DNA of 64,000 nt from a virus. Where the stretch lies: positions 1 to 64,000 of the IMG/VR virus record IMGVR_UViG_3300031758_000043; one strand, 5' to 3'. How positions within the stretch are numbered: the stretch's first letter is position 1; every line of letters begins with the position of its first letter. A program made the translations under genes and the position numbers. This document shows positions 46,117-53,755 of the stretch, piece after piece. The notes under the pieces are model-generated. The model searched no databases. It was not told the origin of the DNA and saw only the letters and a list, made by a program, of their open reading frames with translations.

Positions 46117-46853
46117 TCAACAACGTCTTCTACTTTGTCCTTCCAGCTTTCTGGAAAAAATCCAGCTTCAAACTCATCCCAATTAGGTTCTTCAGAATCC
46201 TCTTCTTCATCGTATTCATCTTCAGAATAACTCTCTTCGGGATACATTCCTGCATCCATCATGGCCGGTTCTTCGCTTGGATTCATTCCATACCCAAAAT
46301 AGTCATCGCTAGGATTTGCACCGGCTTGAATGTTCTTTAACCATTTAAGGTCTTCTTTACTAGGCTGCCCAAACTCAGTAGGAAGCTCGGCAAGCATGGC
46401 TTTCATCTCCGCGTCCTCTTCTCCCTCTTCACCTGGGTTTGCGCCAGCCTCGTAAGATCTTAATTCGTCCTCAATCTCAGATAGAGACTTTTCCTCGTTG
46501 ACGAATCTTTTGAATGATTCATATGATTTACCCTCACTAGTTGGATCGTATTCGATCACAGGAACAGCTGTCCTGTATGGGTCTGTATACTTAAATGGTT
46601 TCTTGTTCTCCTGCTTGTAGACCAAATCGTGAGTCATTGCCTTGTAAGTAGGATTGTACACCTGGTTAGAGAATGCAGGATCCCTTTCAACAGTTCGTTG
46701 ATAATCTGCTAATTTAGGATTCTTGTTGATCTTTCTTCCTCTTTCGTCCCTTAGGGCGATCGCAGAAGAAGGACCTCCGAATCCAGGTTTCTTTAGATCC
46801 ATGTAGTTATCAAAATCCATGATGTCTCTACGATGAGCGTTGAACATTTCCAT
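46086..46853 (-). CDS. Acidic protein after tail tube gene
   Basis: 255 residues from the ATG at 46853, preceded by TTGAGG; a longer in-frame start at 46958 lies inside the tail tube gene and is disfavoured. The N-terminal part is basic and Pro-rich ('GFGGPSSAIALRDERGRKINK'). The C-terminal 100 residues are very rich in Glu and Asp, with repeated 'AGANP'. The polar, acidic build would suit a prohead core or tail assembly chaperone, but no homologue is recognised. Confidence 0.6.
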   Translation of the reverse strand: MEMFNAHRRDIMDFDNYMDLKKPGFGGPSSAIALRDERGRKINKNPKLADYQRTVERDPAFSNQVYNPTYKAMTHDLVYKQENKKPFKYTDPYRTAVPVIEYDPTSEGKSYESFKRFVNEEKSLSEIEDELRSYEAGANPGEEGEEDAEMKAMLAELPTEFGQPSKEDLKWLKNIQAGANPSDDYFGYGMNPSEEPAMMDAGMYPEESYSEDEYDEEEDSEEPNWDEFEAGFFPESWKDKVEDVVDYLGDEWGDD

Positions 46854-46869
46854 CCTCAATCTTAATTTT

Positions 46870-47448
46870 TTATACGATAATCTCGCCGATTCTAGTTTCT
46901 CGCCAGTAGTCAGCTCGATATGTTGCACTAACTCCAAAAAGAGTGGTTCCTCCAGCATAATCTAGAGAAAGCTCACTCAGCTTAGTCGTCGGAAACACGG
47001 ATGGAAACTTCCATTCTCTAAAGATGTCTCCTCGTTTGTTGAATACCACACATGCGATCTCACCAACATACTCTCTCTTGAGTCCTTGTGAACCCGTTTG
47101 AGGGTTGTACATGATATCGTTCCATGCTCTAAGGATGTTGTAAACGTATGCGTCGTTCTCCTCGTTCAAGTTGACTGTGAAGTCTATCACTAGATCAGCA
47201 GTCGTCTTGTCAGGAACTGCTCCAGCGTAGCTTCTACTAGCGAACTTATACTTTTGTTCAACCACTGTACCTGATGACTGGATCTCAGGCAAACCTGTGA
47301 TCTTGGTCACGTGTTCTACTAAAAGAGCAACATTCGGCCCTCCGATCACTGCCGGCGGAGTTATTACCACCTCAAATTGGTTCTGATATATGGGTTCGTA
47401 GTAGTTAACTGCTGCTACTGAATTGGTCCAATACGGTAAACCTGCCAT
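46870..47448 (-). CDS. 19: Tail tube protein gp19
   Basis: A 192-residue protein resembling T4 gp19 (163 residues), the inner tail tube. The N-terminal 'YEPIYQNQFEVVITPP', the central 'ASRSYAGAVPDKTTADLVIDF' and the C-terminal 'FPTTKLSELSLDYAGGTTLF' follow the tube fold shared with gp54/Hcp-type proteins. Its late-promoter-like motif lies 19 bp upstream. It leads into the acidic protein gene downstream. Confidence 0.85.
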   Translation of the reverse strand: MAGLPYWTNSVAAVNYYEPIYQNQFEVVITPPAVIGGPNVALLVEHVTKITGLPEIQSSGTVVEQKYKFASRSYAGAVPDKTTADLVIDFTVNLNEENDAYVYNILRAWNDIMYNPQTGSQGLKREYVGEIACVVFNKRGDIFREWKFPSVFPTTKLSELSLDYAGGTTLFGVSATYRADYWRETRIGEIIV

Positions 47449-47463
47449 TTCGTAATGATTATT

Positions 47464-48585
47464 TTAGTTATTTATTCGCGGAGAAGGCGGATTCTCATCA
47501 GCATCCTCTTCTTCCTGTTTAGTCTCTAGCTCTTCTCCCTCTTCTGGTTCTTCTACTGGAGTCGTCTTATTTAGATCAGGCTCAAATAGAGAATCAAAGT
47601 TGATGGTTGACTTGATTGCCACCTGAGACGAACGATTTGAATAAGTGTCGATCTGCACGGCGTCTCCTTTGAATTCCAATGATAAGGAAGGTAGAATAGT
47701 CTTGAATATCTGCTCATTCACGTTCTCAATCGGATCGTACACGATGATCTTAGAGATCGGTGGCTCACTCTTTTCGTCAATGATAAAGTTGTTAGTGAGT
47801 CCGCCAGACACAGCCACACTGAAGCCCTCCCAGCTGTTTATCTCAGCTCCATCCAAGGTTGTCACCATTCCAGTAGAAAGCTTAAGAGTCACTCTAGGAT
47901 TACCTGAATCTATACCGCTAGTCGAGACCTCACGTAAGACAGTTCGATTTGTGGTGAACCTCACGCTGAATCTAGTTCCACTAAAGTATCGATCATTTAA
48001 TTCCTTTCTTTGGGCTGCAGTCAGGTAAGTTGTTCTTGCGGATTCTCCTATAGGTTTAGGTAATCCTTTTTGTCCAGGATTTAGTTGGTCTTGGCCCTTG
48101 TCTAATTGAGGCTGACCTTGATCCAATTGACCTTGACCGGCATCCAATCCTTCTTGTCCTTTACCCAATCCTTTTTGAGGTTCAGGCAAACCTGGTACTT
48201 CAGGATTCTTAGGTTCTTCGGGTTCTTCGGTTTTTTCAGGTTCAGTCTCCGGAGGCAAAGGTTCTCCTGCAATCACTGCTTCGAAAGCCGCAGCATAATC
48301 AGGATTGATCCTTTTCTTGATCTCCTCGTTTGCCAAGTCAATCTTTCTCTTTAGGAGATTTACCTCGCTTAGGATAACATAGGTCAGGGTAGCATAGCCT
48401 TCTTGAAATTTCATGTCAGGAAAGGCGTCCACTTGATGTAGCCTAGCCGAAACATCCTTCTGGTCAAAGACGGTTTCTCCGTCAACTATTGCCCACAAAA
48501 GGTCATAGCTTAGGATTGCCTGGAAGATGAATCCTCCGTCCCTAAGTCTGATTTCGTCTGATTCTGCCTCAAATATGCTATCCAT
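47464..48585 (-). CDS. Virion-type protein with GQ-rich hexapeptide repeats
   Basis: A 373-residue protein with three parts: an N-terminal helical domain of about 100 residues, a Glu/Pro linker followed by an unusual repeat region (residues about 137-177, units like GQGQLD and GQPQLD), and a beta-rich C-terminal domain with an acidic Glu-rich tail. The repeat keeps Leu every 6-7 residues. No enzyme motif is present. It is the gene before the tail tube and is likely a tail or head structural protein; the assignment is by context. Confidence 0.62.
   Translation of the reverse strand: MDSIFEAESDEIRLRDGGFIFQAILSYDLLWAIVDGETVFDQKDVSARLHQVDAFPDMKFQEGYATLTYVILSEVNLLKRKIDLANEEIKKRINPDYAAAFEAVIAGEPLPPETEPEKTEEPEEPKNPEVPGLPEPQKGLGKGQEGLDAGQGQLDQGQPQLDKGQDQLNPGQKGLPKPIGESARTTYLTAAQRKELNDRYFSGTRFSVRFTTNRTVLREVSTSGIDSGNPRVTLKLSTGMVTTLDGAEINSWEGFSVAVSGGLTNNFIIDEKSEPPISKIIVYDPIENVNEQIFKTILPSLSLEFKGDAVQIDTYSNRSSQVAIKSTINFDSLFEPDLNKTTPVEEPEEGEELETKQEEEDADENPPSPRINN
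47468..47476 (-). promoter_or_regulatory. Late-promoter-like motif AATAAATAA (tail tube)
   Basis: The minus strand reads AATAAATAA, 19 bp upstream of the tail tube ATG and overlapping the end of the upstream gene. Confidence 0.62.
48055..48177 (-). repeat. Region encoding imperfect GQxxLD hexapeptide repeats
   Basis: A coding repeat of about 41 residues with units GQEGLDA, GQGQLDQ, GQPQLDK, GQDQLNP and GQKGLPK. The units are degenerate at the DNA level, so the expansion is old or selected for protein sequence. Confidence 0.85.
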
Positions 48586-48836
48586 TACTTGCGATCTCTG
48601 ACTCGTTTATAGTTTTTCCAAAGCTCATTATAGATATTACATGAGGCGCCTAAGAAGTTGATGATTCCAACAAACTTCTTTTTTTCTTCGCCCTCCATGT
48701 TAGCGACCTTTACTCCAATCTTCTTGGCGTCATTAACTGTGAGTTCCTCGTCCTCGTCCTTACCTACTAACTTCTTTAGATCGCCCTTCTTTTCTAATAG
48801 AGCATATCTTTGAAAGCTTGTGATTGCTCTCTTCAT
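48585..48836 (-). CDS. Small protein with capsid-targeting-like N-terminus
   Basis: An 83-residue basic and acidic mixed protein beginning MKRAITSFQRYALLE|K, which ends in L-L-E like the other tags. The rest is charged and helical with 'DEDEELTVNDAKKIGVKVAN'. T4 prohead core proteins of similar size are also processed by gp21, so a core role is possible. Its stop touches the start of the next gene. Confidence 0.52.
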   Translation of the reverse strand: MKRAITSFQRYALLEKKGDLKKLVGKDEDEELTVNDAKKIGVKVANMEGEEKKKFVGIINFLGASCNIYNELWKNYKRVRDRK

Positions 48837-48845
48837 CGGTTTAGA

Positions 48846-49085
48846 TTATTTACGTTTTCCTCCGCCTACGATGTTCTTGTTCTTAGCCGTAGTCATGTAC
48901 TGCTTAGTGTACTTATCGATGTGTGGAGTTCCTTTACCTTTAACTGGTCCTTCAATCAATCCTTGGTTGATCTTCATAGATCCATTCTTATCGTTTGCAG
49001 AAACGTTTGCTTTTCCACGGTACCCGCTTTCAGCCTTTTTGAATGCTGCCATAAACTGGTTGTAGTTCATAACTGGATTTGCCAT
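48846..49085 (-). CDS. Small basic protein, head- or virion-associated candidate
   Basis: A 79-residue, very basic protein (MANPVMNYNQFMAAFKKAES, ending GGGKRK). 'MNYNQF' resembles the aromatic core of the tags, but a clear hydrophobic-x-Glu site is not present. Its late-promoter-like motif lies 18 bp upstream. The basic, Gly-rich sequence could bind DNA. Confidence 0.52.
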   Translation of the reverse strand: MANPVMNYNQFMAAFKKAESGYRGKANVSANDKNGSMKINQGLIEGPVKGKGTPHIDKYTKQYMTTAKNKNIVGGGKRK

Positions 49086-49103
49086 TGTTACTTAATTTTT
49101 TTA

Positions 49104-49112
49104 TTATTTATC
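49104..49112 (-). promoter_or_regulatory. Late-promoter-like motif GATAAATAA
   Basis: GATAAATAA on the minus strand, 18 bp before the ATG at 49085. Confidence 0.6.
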
Positions 49113-49173
49113 TTACTTTAAAAGAAAAAACCGAAAATGTCTTGACATAATCTAATCAGATATTCTAAAAATA

Positions 49174-49202
49174 AAAAACCCCACTTTATCAGCGGGGTTT
49201 TT
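49174..49202 (-). terminator. Terminator after tagged 130-aa gene
   Basis: AAAAACCCC pairs with GGGGTTTTT around a 10-nt loop that can form two further pairs; on the minus strand it ends in a T-run just after the gene that stops at 49220. Confidence 0.85.
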
Positions 49203-49219
49203 ATACTTTATTTAAAAAT

Positions 49220-49612
49220 TTATCCCTTAGGAAAAAATTGCTTTTTTAATTTAACTGCATACGCAACAGCGTCTGTCGCGGCCTTTTTAACTTCTGCATC
49301 TGTTCCATTTGGCCATCCAAATTCCTTCTTGTTTTTATTGCCATCTGAGTAAACAACATATTTCCAAGGATCAGTTAACTTTGAGTTAAGAAAAAGATTG
49401 ACTCCTGTATTATGATCAGGATAACAAAAGTATCCCTTACCATATGATGAAAATCCAGACACATTTGGTTCATCAATGTATTTGAATCCAGCTGCAGCCA
49501 TTCCTGGTTTTACAATTTGACCAAAGTGATCAAAATCCTTAACTCGCTCCATTTCAGCTTCTTCAGATTCATGAAGCTTACGCCAATTACTAAAATTTAA
49601 AACATTTCCCAT
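49220..49612 (-). CDS. Tagged protein of unknown function (130 aa)
   Basis: It begins MGNVLNFSNWRKLHE|S, a capsid-targeting-like tag ending in L-H-E and close to the tags at 50.9 and 52.9 kb. The mature part, about 115 residues, has aromatic and Gly-rich strands ('GFSSYGKGYFCYPDHNTG') and a Lys-rich C-terminus. No enzymatic motif is visible. The late-promoter motif 19 bp upstream, own terminator and tag all suggest an internal head protein. Confidence 0.65.
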   Translation of the reverse strand: MGNVLNFSNWRKLHESEEAEMERVKDFDHFGQIVKPGMAAAGFKYIDEPNVSGFSSYGKGYFCYPDHNTGVNLFLNSKLTDPWKYVVYSDGNKNKKEFGWPNGTDAEVKKAATDAVAYAVKLKKQFFPKG

Positions 49613-49631
49613 ATTTTAAAAATATTTTTTA

Positions 49632-49640
49632 TTATTTATC
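49632..49640 (-). promoter_or_regulatory. Late-promoter-like motif GATAAATAA
   Basis: GATAAATAA on the minus strand, 19 bp before the ATG at 49612, in a gap that also holds a divergent TATAAT element. Confidence 0.65.
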
Positions 49641-49664
49641 TTTTTAAAGGAGAGATTTTTATAG

Positions 49665-49670
49665 TATAAT
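49665..49670 (+). promoter_or_regulatory. TATAAT element of duplicated secreted-protein cassette
   Basis: TAGTATAAT lies 26 bp before the ATG at 49697. From 49662 to 49709 the sequence is almost identical to 50941-50988. Confidence 0.6.
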
Positions 49671-49696
49671 AGACTTAACTACATAAATTAAACGCC

Positions 49697-50149
49697 ATGA
49701 AAAAGTTAGTAATTCTTTTAGTTCTATTGGTTTTAGCCGCTAAAGCCTTCTCTCAAACGATCACAATCGATGTTAAAGAAGCACAGTCTTACATTGATAT
49801 AGGTCAGACCGACTTCCAAAGCGTTCTTGATGAACCTGATTGGGAAGACTTTCCTAGAACAACTAACTGTCGATATGTGATCGATTTACAGGACAGCACT
49901 TCAACCTTTTACCGAGATGGAAAATTCGTAAGTGAGGTAAAGATTGACTATACTGAAGTATCTCCAGGTAAATACGTGATGACTACATACGACACTGCTG
50001 TTGAGTCTCACCGCTCATCAATATCAGCACAAATGGTATTGGATACTAACGAGAAAACCGAAGAGTTTTTGTACAGCTACTATGACTTTATGGACGATAA
50101 GACGTATGTCGACATCCTAACTAAGTTCACGATAGTTCGACCTGTATAA
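49697..50149 (+). CDS. Secreted protein of unknown function
   Basis: A 150-residue protein with a classical signal peptide, MKKLVILLVLLVLAAKAFSQ, with cleavage expected before or near the Gln, the pattern common in Bacteroidota. The mature 130 residues form a predicted beta-rich domain ('NCRYVIDLQDSTSTFYRDGK') without recognised motif. Promoter and signal region are shared with the gene at 50976. A role at the host envelope, such as exclusion or lysis timing, is possible but unproven. Confidence 0.65.
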   Translation: MKKLVILLVLLVLAAKAFSQTITIDVKEAQSYIDIGQTDFQSVLDEPDWEDFPRTTNCRYVIDLQDSTSTFYRDGKFVSEVKIDYTEVSPGKYVMTTYDTAVESHRSSISAQMVLDTNEKTEEFLYSYYDFMDDKTYVDILTKFTIVRPV

Positions 50150-50165
50150 TATCTCTAAAGACAAG

Positions 50166-50192
50166 AAAAGCTCCTCAATTGAGGAGCTTTTT
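50166..50192. terminator. Bidirectional terminator between convergent genes
   Basis: A perfect palindrome, AAAAGCTCCTCAATTGAGGA continuing to GCTTTT, followed by a T-run, lies between the secreted-protein gene and the tagged minus-strand gene ending at 50213. Confidence 0.9.
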
Positions 50193-50212
50193 TAGTTTTA
50201 TAAGGAAAGTAA

Positions 50213-50893
50213 TTAAGGCTTTTGAGTAGGAGTTGCCTTAGCTCTTTCCGTAGCAAGAAAATTACTTAGGAGAGAATGATCCTTTGAATACTTAACGTTG
50301 CCGTCTCCTCTAGGAACTCCGAAAGCTGCCGCAGCGTTACCGCCAGCCTCTCCAAGTTCTTTTTGTGAGATGATCGTCGCGATCCCTGCTGCAATCTGAG
50401 CCGCGTCACCATCGTTTGAAGGTTCTGCTCCAGATTGCACATCTAATTCATAATTTTTATCAGGTCCAATAGACATGATTTGTGACCATGAGCCATGACC
50501 TTTTAACACAACATCTCCGGCTAAATACTGAACACCATTCTTATAAACCAACGCTCTTAATACTCCGTTTTCTGCAGAGAATATCGCTTTTATGGTATTC
50601 ACCTTTTTAGATTTATCAGCAGGGTCGAGTGAAGTCTTAAAGCTAATCACCTTGTAAGGTTGTCCAGTCTGTAGACCCATTTGTGTTGTGGTACCGGTAG
50701 TGGTTCCTACCATAGTCGTTAGTGTTTCAGCCTTTCCAGAATTTGTTCCAATTCGATTGAACGCTTTTGCGCTTTGTTCAGCTACAAATTGAATCTTATC
50801 AAGAGCTGCAAGATCAGCTGGAGTCGAACCTGTACCGGTCTCATCAGACTCGTATACTCTATACCAATTTCTAAAATTTAAAACGTGTGACAT
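50213..50893 (-). CDS. Tagged protein of unknown function (226 aa)
   Basis: It begins MSHVLNFRNWYRVYE|S, a tag ending in V-Y-E. A Thr/Gly-rich linker follows ('MVGTTTGTTTQMGLQTGQ'), then a beta domain and an Ala/Gly-rich C-terminal segment. No catalytic motif is recognised. Late-type promoter 17 bp upstream and the tag suggest an internal head protein. Confidence 0.63.
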   Translation of the reverse strand: MSHVLNFRNWYRVYESDETGTGSTPADLAALDKIQFVAEQSAKAFNRIGTNSGKAETLTTMVGTTTGTTTQMGLQTGQPYKVISFKTSLDPADKSKKVNTIKAIFSAENGVLRALVYKNGVQYLAGDVVLKGHGSWSQIMSIGPDKNYELDVQSGAEPSNDGDAAQIAAGIATIISQKELGEAGGNAAAAFGVPRGDGNVKYSKDHSLLSNFLATERAKATPTQKP

Positions 50894-50910
50894 ACTAAAA
50901 ATCTTTTTTG

Positions 50911-50919
50911 TTATTTATC
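50911..50919 (-). promoter_or_regulatory. Late-promoter-like motif GATAAATAA
   Basis: GATAAATAA on the minus strand, 17 bp before the ATG at 50893, divergent from a TATAAT element. Confidence 0.65.
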
Positions 50920-50943
50920 TTTAAAAGTTAGCAACTTTTTTAG

Positions 50944-50949
50944 TATAAT
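50944..50949 (+). promoter_or_regulatory. TATAAT element, second copy of cassette
   Basis: TAGTATAAT lies 26 bp before the ATG at 50976; the flanking 48 bp match those at 49662-49709 with only a few differences. Confidence 0.6.
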
Positions 50950-50975
50950 AGACTTAACCACATAAATTAAACACC

Positions 50976-51515
50976 ATGAAAAAGTTAGCAATCATCTTGA
51001 TCTTATTAGTAGTAGCATTCGAGTCTTTCTCTCAAGTTCAATATGTAGAATCTTCAAAGTTAGATTCCCTAGTTTGGCATCGAATCAACTCTTACCTAGT
51101 CTCACTGGGCAAGACTCCAATCAAACACTTTGAGGACAGTCTCTCTCGAGAATACAGTTATGAAGTCACTAGAGTAAATGCTGACGCTGAGATGATCGCC
51201 CACAGCAAGAACGTAGGATTGGTGACCACTGCTGAGTGCATCTATCAAGAGACTCACCGAGGCATGAATAGCGAGTTACAAGTGATGATTGATAAAAAAG
51301 AATATGATAAGATAGCAAAGCTTATCGTTGACTCTTGGATCGCTTCTGAGACCCATCGAAACCTGATCTCAATAAACAATTATGCTGCGACTACTGTGAC
51401 TACTGTCCTGAAATACGATAAGACCGGAAAGATCGCATCAGTCACCGCATCATGGCACGCAATCGACGATCCTAAGATCTGGACCACACGCAGCGGATAT
51501 GTTTTTCGACCATAA
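50976..51515 (+). CDS. Secreted CAP-domain-like protein
   Basis: A 179-residue protein with signal peptide MKKLAIILILLVVAFESFSQ. The mature region resembles the CAP (SCP/PR-1) superfamily: an N-terminal helix with 'LDSLVWHRINSYLVSLGKTP', then 'ADAEMIAHSKN' and the C-terminal 'DSWIASETHRNLISINNY', which follows the CAP 'W..S..HR..L' motif. CAP proteins are usually extracellular. A phage-encoded one secreted from the host could act in the periplasm or outside. It stops at a strong bidirectional terminator. Confidence 0.58.
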   Translation: MKKLAIILILLVVAFESFSQVQYVESSKLDSLVWHRINSYLVSLGKTPIKHFEDSLSREYSYEVTRVNADAEMIAHSKNVGLVTTAECIYQETHRGMNSELQVMIDKKEYDKIAKLIVDSWIASETHRNLISINNYAATTVTTVLKYDKTGKIASVTASWHAIDDPKIWTTRSGYVFRP

Positions 51516-51516
51516 C

Positions 51517-51545
51517 AAAAAAGGAGAGCAATTGCTCTCCTTTTT
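51517..51545. terminator. Bidirectional terminator between convergent genes
   Basis: AAGGAGAGCAATTGCTCTCC with flanking A- and T-runs forms a palindromic hairpin between 51515 (plus) and 51565 (minus). Confidence 0.9.
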
Positions 51546-51564
51546 CTATTTTAATAAGTAAGTA

Positions 51565-52896
51565 TTATTTCTTACCTACTGGCCTCTTTGCGCTAAAGTA
51601 ATAAACTAGACATTCCATTGCTTCTTTACCTCCTCTAGTAGAACCTGCAGTAGCAGTACTTCCAACTTTAGTTCCAACCTTTTCGATCTTAGGTTTTTGC
51701 TCGTTTGTTGCCAAGTTCAAGTCAACGAATCGACCGTTATTGTTAGGTCCTCCGGTAGATGCGATCTTCCACGTGATGGTGTAATCTTGGAAACCTGCAT
51801 GACCTTGACCTGCCAATTGAGTGTTTAGCTCAGTCATGAAAGAGACTCCTCTGTCGTATGCTAATTTCTTGTTTTTAGCAGAGTCAGTTGTTCCTACTCC
51901 AGGATCAGTTGTTCCAGTAGTTACATCGTAACTCTTTTCCCAACCCGTAACGTTTTTGATCGCGCCGTATTCTGGGCTTGCTGAAGATATCAAATTAAAT
52001 CCTGTAACAGTCTGGCCTTTAAACTTCTCAAGAATAGTCTTAGCAAGTTCTGCTACTTGCGTCTTACCTGCAGCAGTTAGGATAGATGATCCTACTTCAA
52101 ATCCTACGTCTGCTTGAGTCTTATCTGCACTCACTCCTGCTGTAACTTTAGTCACATCAGTCTCAGTTCTAGTTGTAGTTGATCCTGAAGTGAGCTGAGG
52201 AATAAAGAAGATCACAGGATCATCGACTCCTCCTGCTCCTGGAGTCAAGCTAATATCGAAAAATCCATCTGTGAAGTTATCTTCCTTCCCATTATACTGA
52301 CCTGTGCTTGATCCAAATGCCTTTGATTTTATGTTATATGAATTCATCGCTCTGATTGCATGTTCATATGACATGAATGCGTCATCGCCAACATTTCTTG
52401 CACTAATTACGCTGCCGCCAAAATACCAATCGCCTTTAGATGCGACATAACCTTCGTCTGGAGTAAATTTTACAGTATATCCAGCATCAGTGAATGATAT
52501 TGAATTTGGGTCAAGCATTTCAAATTCTTTTTCAGTAAACTGACCGGTAGCCGCTGTTAATAGCGTGGTTAGCAGAGTTGCTCCTACTTTTTCTATACTG
52601 CCGGCTTCAAGATTACCTCCATATTCTGTTACTGTTGATCCGCCGAGCAAACCAGAATGGCCTCCATTTTGATTAGAGATGCTCTTTAGTGAATTTGCAA
52701 TTTTAACAATATTTTGATTCTTATCATTAGCTGCAATAAATCCTCTTGCAAAGCCCCCATCAAAGATGATGTCCCTTAGATCAAGTTTATTAGCAATAGT
52801 AAGCTCTTGCTTAGGTAGCATCGGGTCGTTCTTTCCCTCAAAGATGGCAGCTTCATGTACAGCTCTCCACTTCTTGTAATTTAAAATGTATCCCAT
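51565..52896 (-). CDS. Tagged protein with OmpA-like domain
   Basis: A 443-residue protein beginning MGYILNYKKWRAVHE|A, a tag ending in V-H-E. The C-terminal half resembles the OmpA-like peptidoglycan-binding fold: 'VGSSILTAAGKTQVAELAKT', then 'NKKLAYDRGVSFMTELN' and 'GRFVDLNLA', parallel to 'LSxxRAxxV' and 'DRRVEI' of OmpA, with the key Arg kept but the first Asp not obvious. There is no signal peptide. A head-borne protein with a cell-wall-binding domain is unusual. Late-type motif 18 bp upstream. Confidence 0.6.
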   Translation of the reverse strand: MGYILNYKKWRAVHEAAIFEGKNDPMLPKQELTIANKLDLRDIIFDGGFARGFIAANDKNQNIVKIANSLKSISNQNGGHSGLLGGSTVTEYGGNLEAGSIEKVGATLLTTLLTAATGQFTEKEFEMLDPNSISFTDAGYTVKFTPDEGYVASKGDWYFGGSVISARNVGDDAFMSYEHAIRAMNSYNIKSKAFGSSTGQYNGKEDNFTDGFFDISLTPGAGGVDDPVIFFIPQLTSGSTTTRTETDVTKVTAGVSADKTQADVGFEVGSSILTAAGKTQVAELAKTILEKFKGQTVTGFNLISSASPEYGAIKNVTGWEKSYDVTTGTTDPGVGTTDSAKNKKLAYDRGVSFMTELNTQLAGQGHAGFQDYTITWKIASTGGPNNNGRFVDLNLATNEQKPKIEKVGTKVGSTATAGSTRGGKEAMECLVYYFSAKRPVGKK

Positions 52897-52914
52897 TTTT
52901 TAGTTAGTTTTTAG

Positions 52915-52923
52915 TTATTTATT
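52915..52923 (-). promoter_or_regulatory. Late-promoter-like motif AATAAATAA
   Basis: AATAAATAA on the minus strand, 18 bp before the ATG at 52896. Confidence 0.6.
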
Positions 52924-52960
52924 CTTTAAAGCGGTCAAATTTTTTAGTATTTTATCTAAT

Positions 52961-53755
52961 ATGCCAGAATTAGCAGAGATAAAGATAATGGCGGACTACA
53001 TCAATAAAGTCTGTCAGGAGAAGGATTTTACGAGCATCTCTTTCTCGGAGAGCGCACAGAGTAGAAAGTTAGGAATCACTCAACCCACTGACCTACAGAT
53101 ATTTAGGATTTCAGCTGAGTCTAGGGGCAAGGAGCTCATGCTCAGTCTCATTCAAGGAGGCGAAGTCTTTATGAAGATCTCCTTCTCAATGGGAATGTCG
53201 GGTCACTGGAGAGAGGTTCCTCCAGGATTTGAGCCTCCTAAGCACACGCATCTCCTATTTAATTACATAGGATTCGGATCCTTGTGCCTAGTTGACGTAC
53301 GTCGATTCGCCAGATGGAAAGTAGTTGAAGACTGGTCCCAAAACCGTGGGCCCTGTCCAGTACACGATTTTACTGAGTTCAAGCACAACATCCTAGGAAA
53401 CTTAGAGAAGCGAGAGTTTAATAAACCAATCCATCTTGTGCTCATGAATCAAAAGTATTTTAATGGAATAGGAAACTATCTCCGAGCCGAGATCCTCTTT
53501 CACGCCGATCAGGACCCTTTCATGGACGCTCGTACCGCTCTCTCAACAAATCCCGCAATCATTGAGCTTTGCGAAAGGCTTCCTAAAGAAGCATACGTTC
53601 TTGGAGGAGGTCAGCTAAAGGACTGGGAAAACCCATTTGAGGCCCCAGCTGGAGGATTTAATGAGTGGATGCAATGCTACGGTCGATCCAACCATATTGT
53701 GGACAAGAACGGTCGAACCTTATGGTATCATGATTCCCAAGTCAAAACCAGTTAG
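52961..53755 (+). CDS. Fpg/Nei-family DNA glycosylase with zincless finger
   Basis: A 264-residue base-excision glycosylase. The catalytic N-terminus MPELAE (P2, E3), K57 in 'SRGKEL' and the helix-two-turn-helix 'YFNGIGNYLRAEILF' are all present. The C-terminal zinc finger normally has four cysteines; here only one remains ('MQCYGRSNHIVDKNGRTLWY') while the DNA-contacting Arg of 'NGRT' is kept, so it is a zincless-finger type. It removes oxidised bases in known members. It begins a rightward operon with a DinG/XPD-like helicase. Confidence 0.88.
   Translation: MPELAEIKIMADYINKVCQEKDFTSISFSESAQSRKLGITQPTDLQIFRISAESRGKELMLSLIQGGEVFMKISFSMGMSGHWREVPPGFEPPKHTHLLFNYIGFGSLCLVDVRRFARWKVVEDWSQNRGPCPVHDFTEFKHNILGNLEKREFNKPIHLVLMNQKYFNGIGNYLRAEILFHADQDPFMDARTALSTNPAIIELCERLPKEAYVLGGGQLKDWENPFEAPAGGFNEWMQCYGRSNHIVDKNGRTLWYHDSQVKTS

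Noticed and set aside
46854-46958. N-terminal extension of the acidic protein into the tail tube gene
   Set aside because: The added residues only mirror the end of the tail tube frame, while ATG 46853 has a TTGAGG leader after the tail tube stop.
48846-49085. Capsid-targeting tag on the 79-residue basic protein
   Set aside because: It has the MNYNQF core but no hydrophobic-x-Glu cleavage site at the right distance, so it is not counted with the tagged set.
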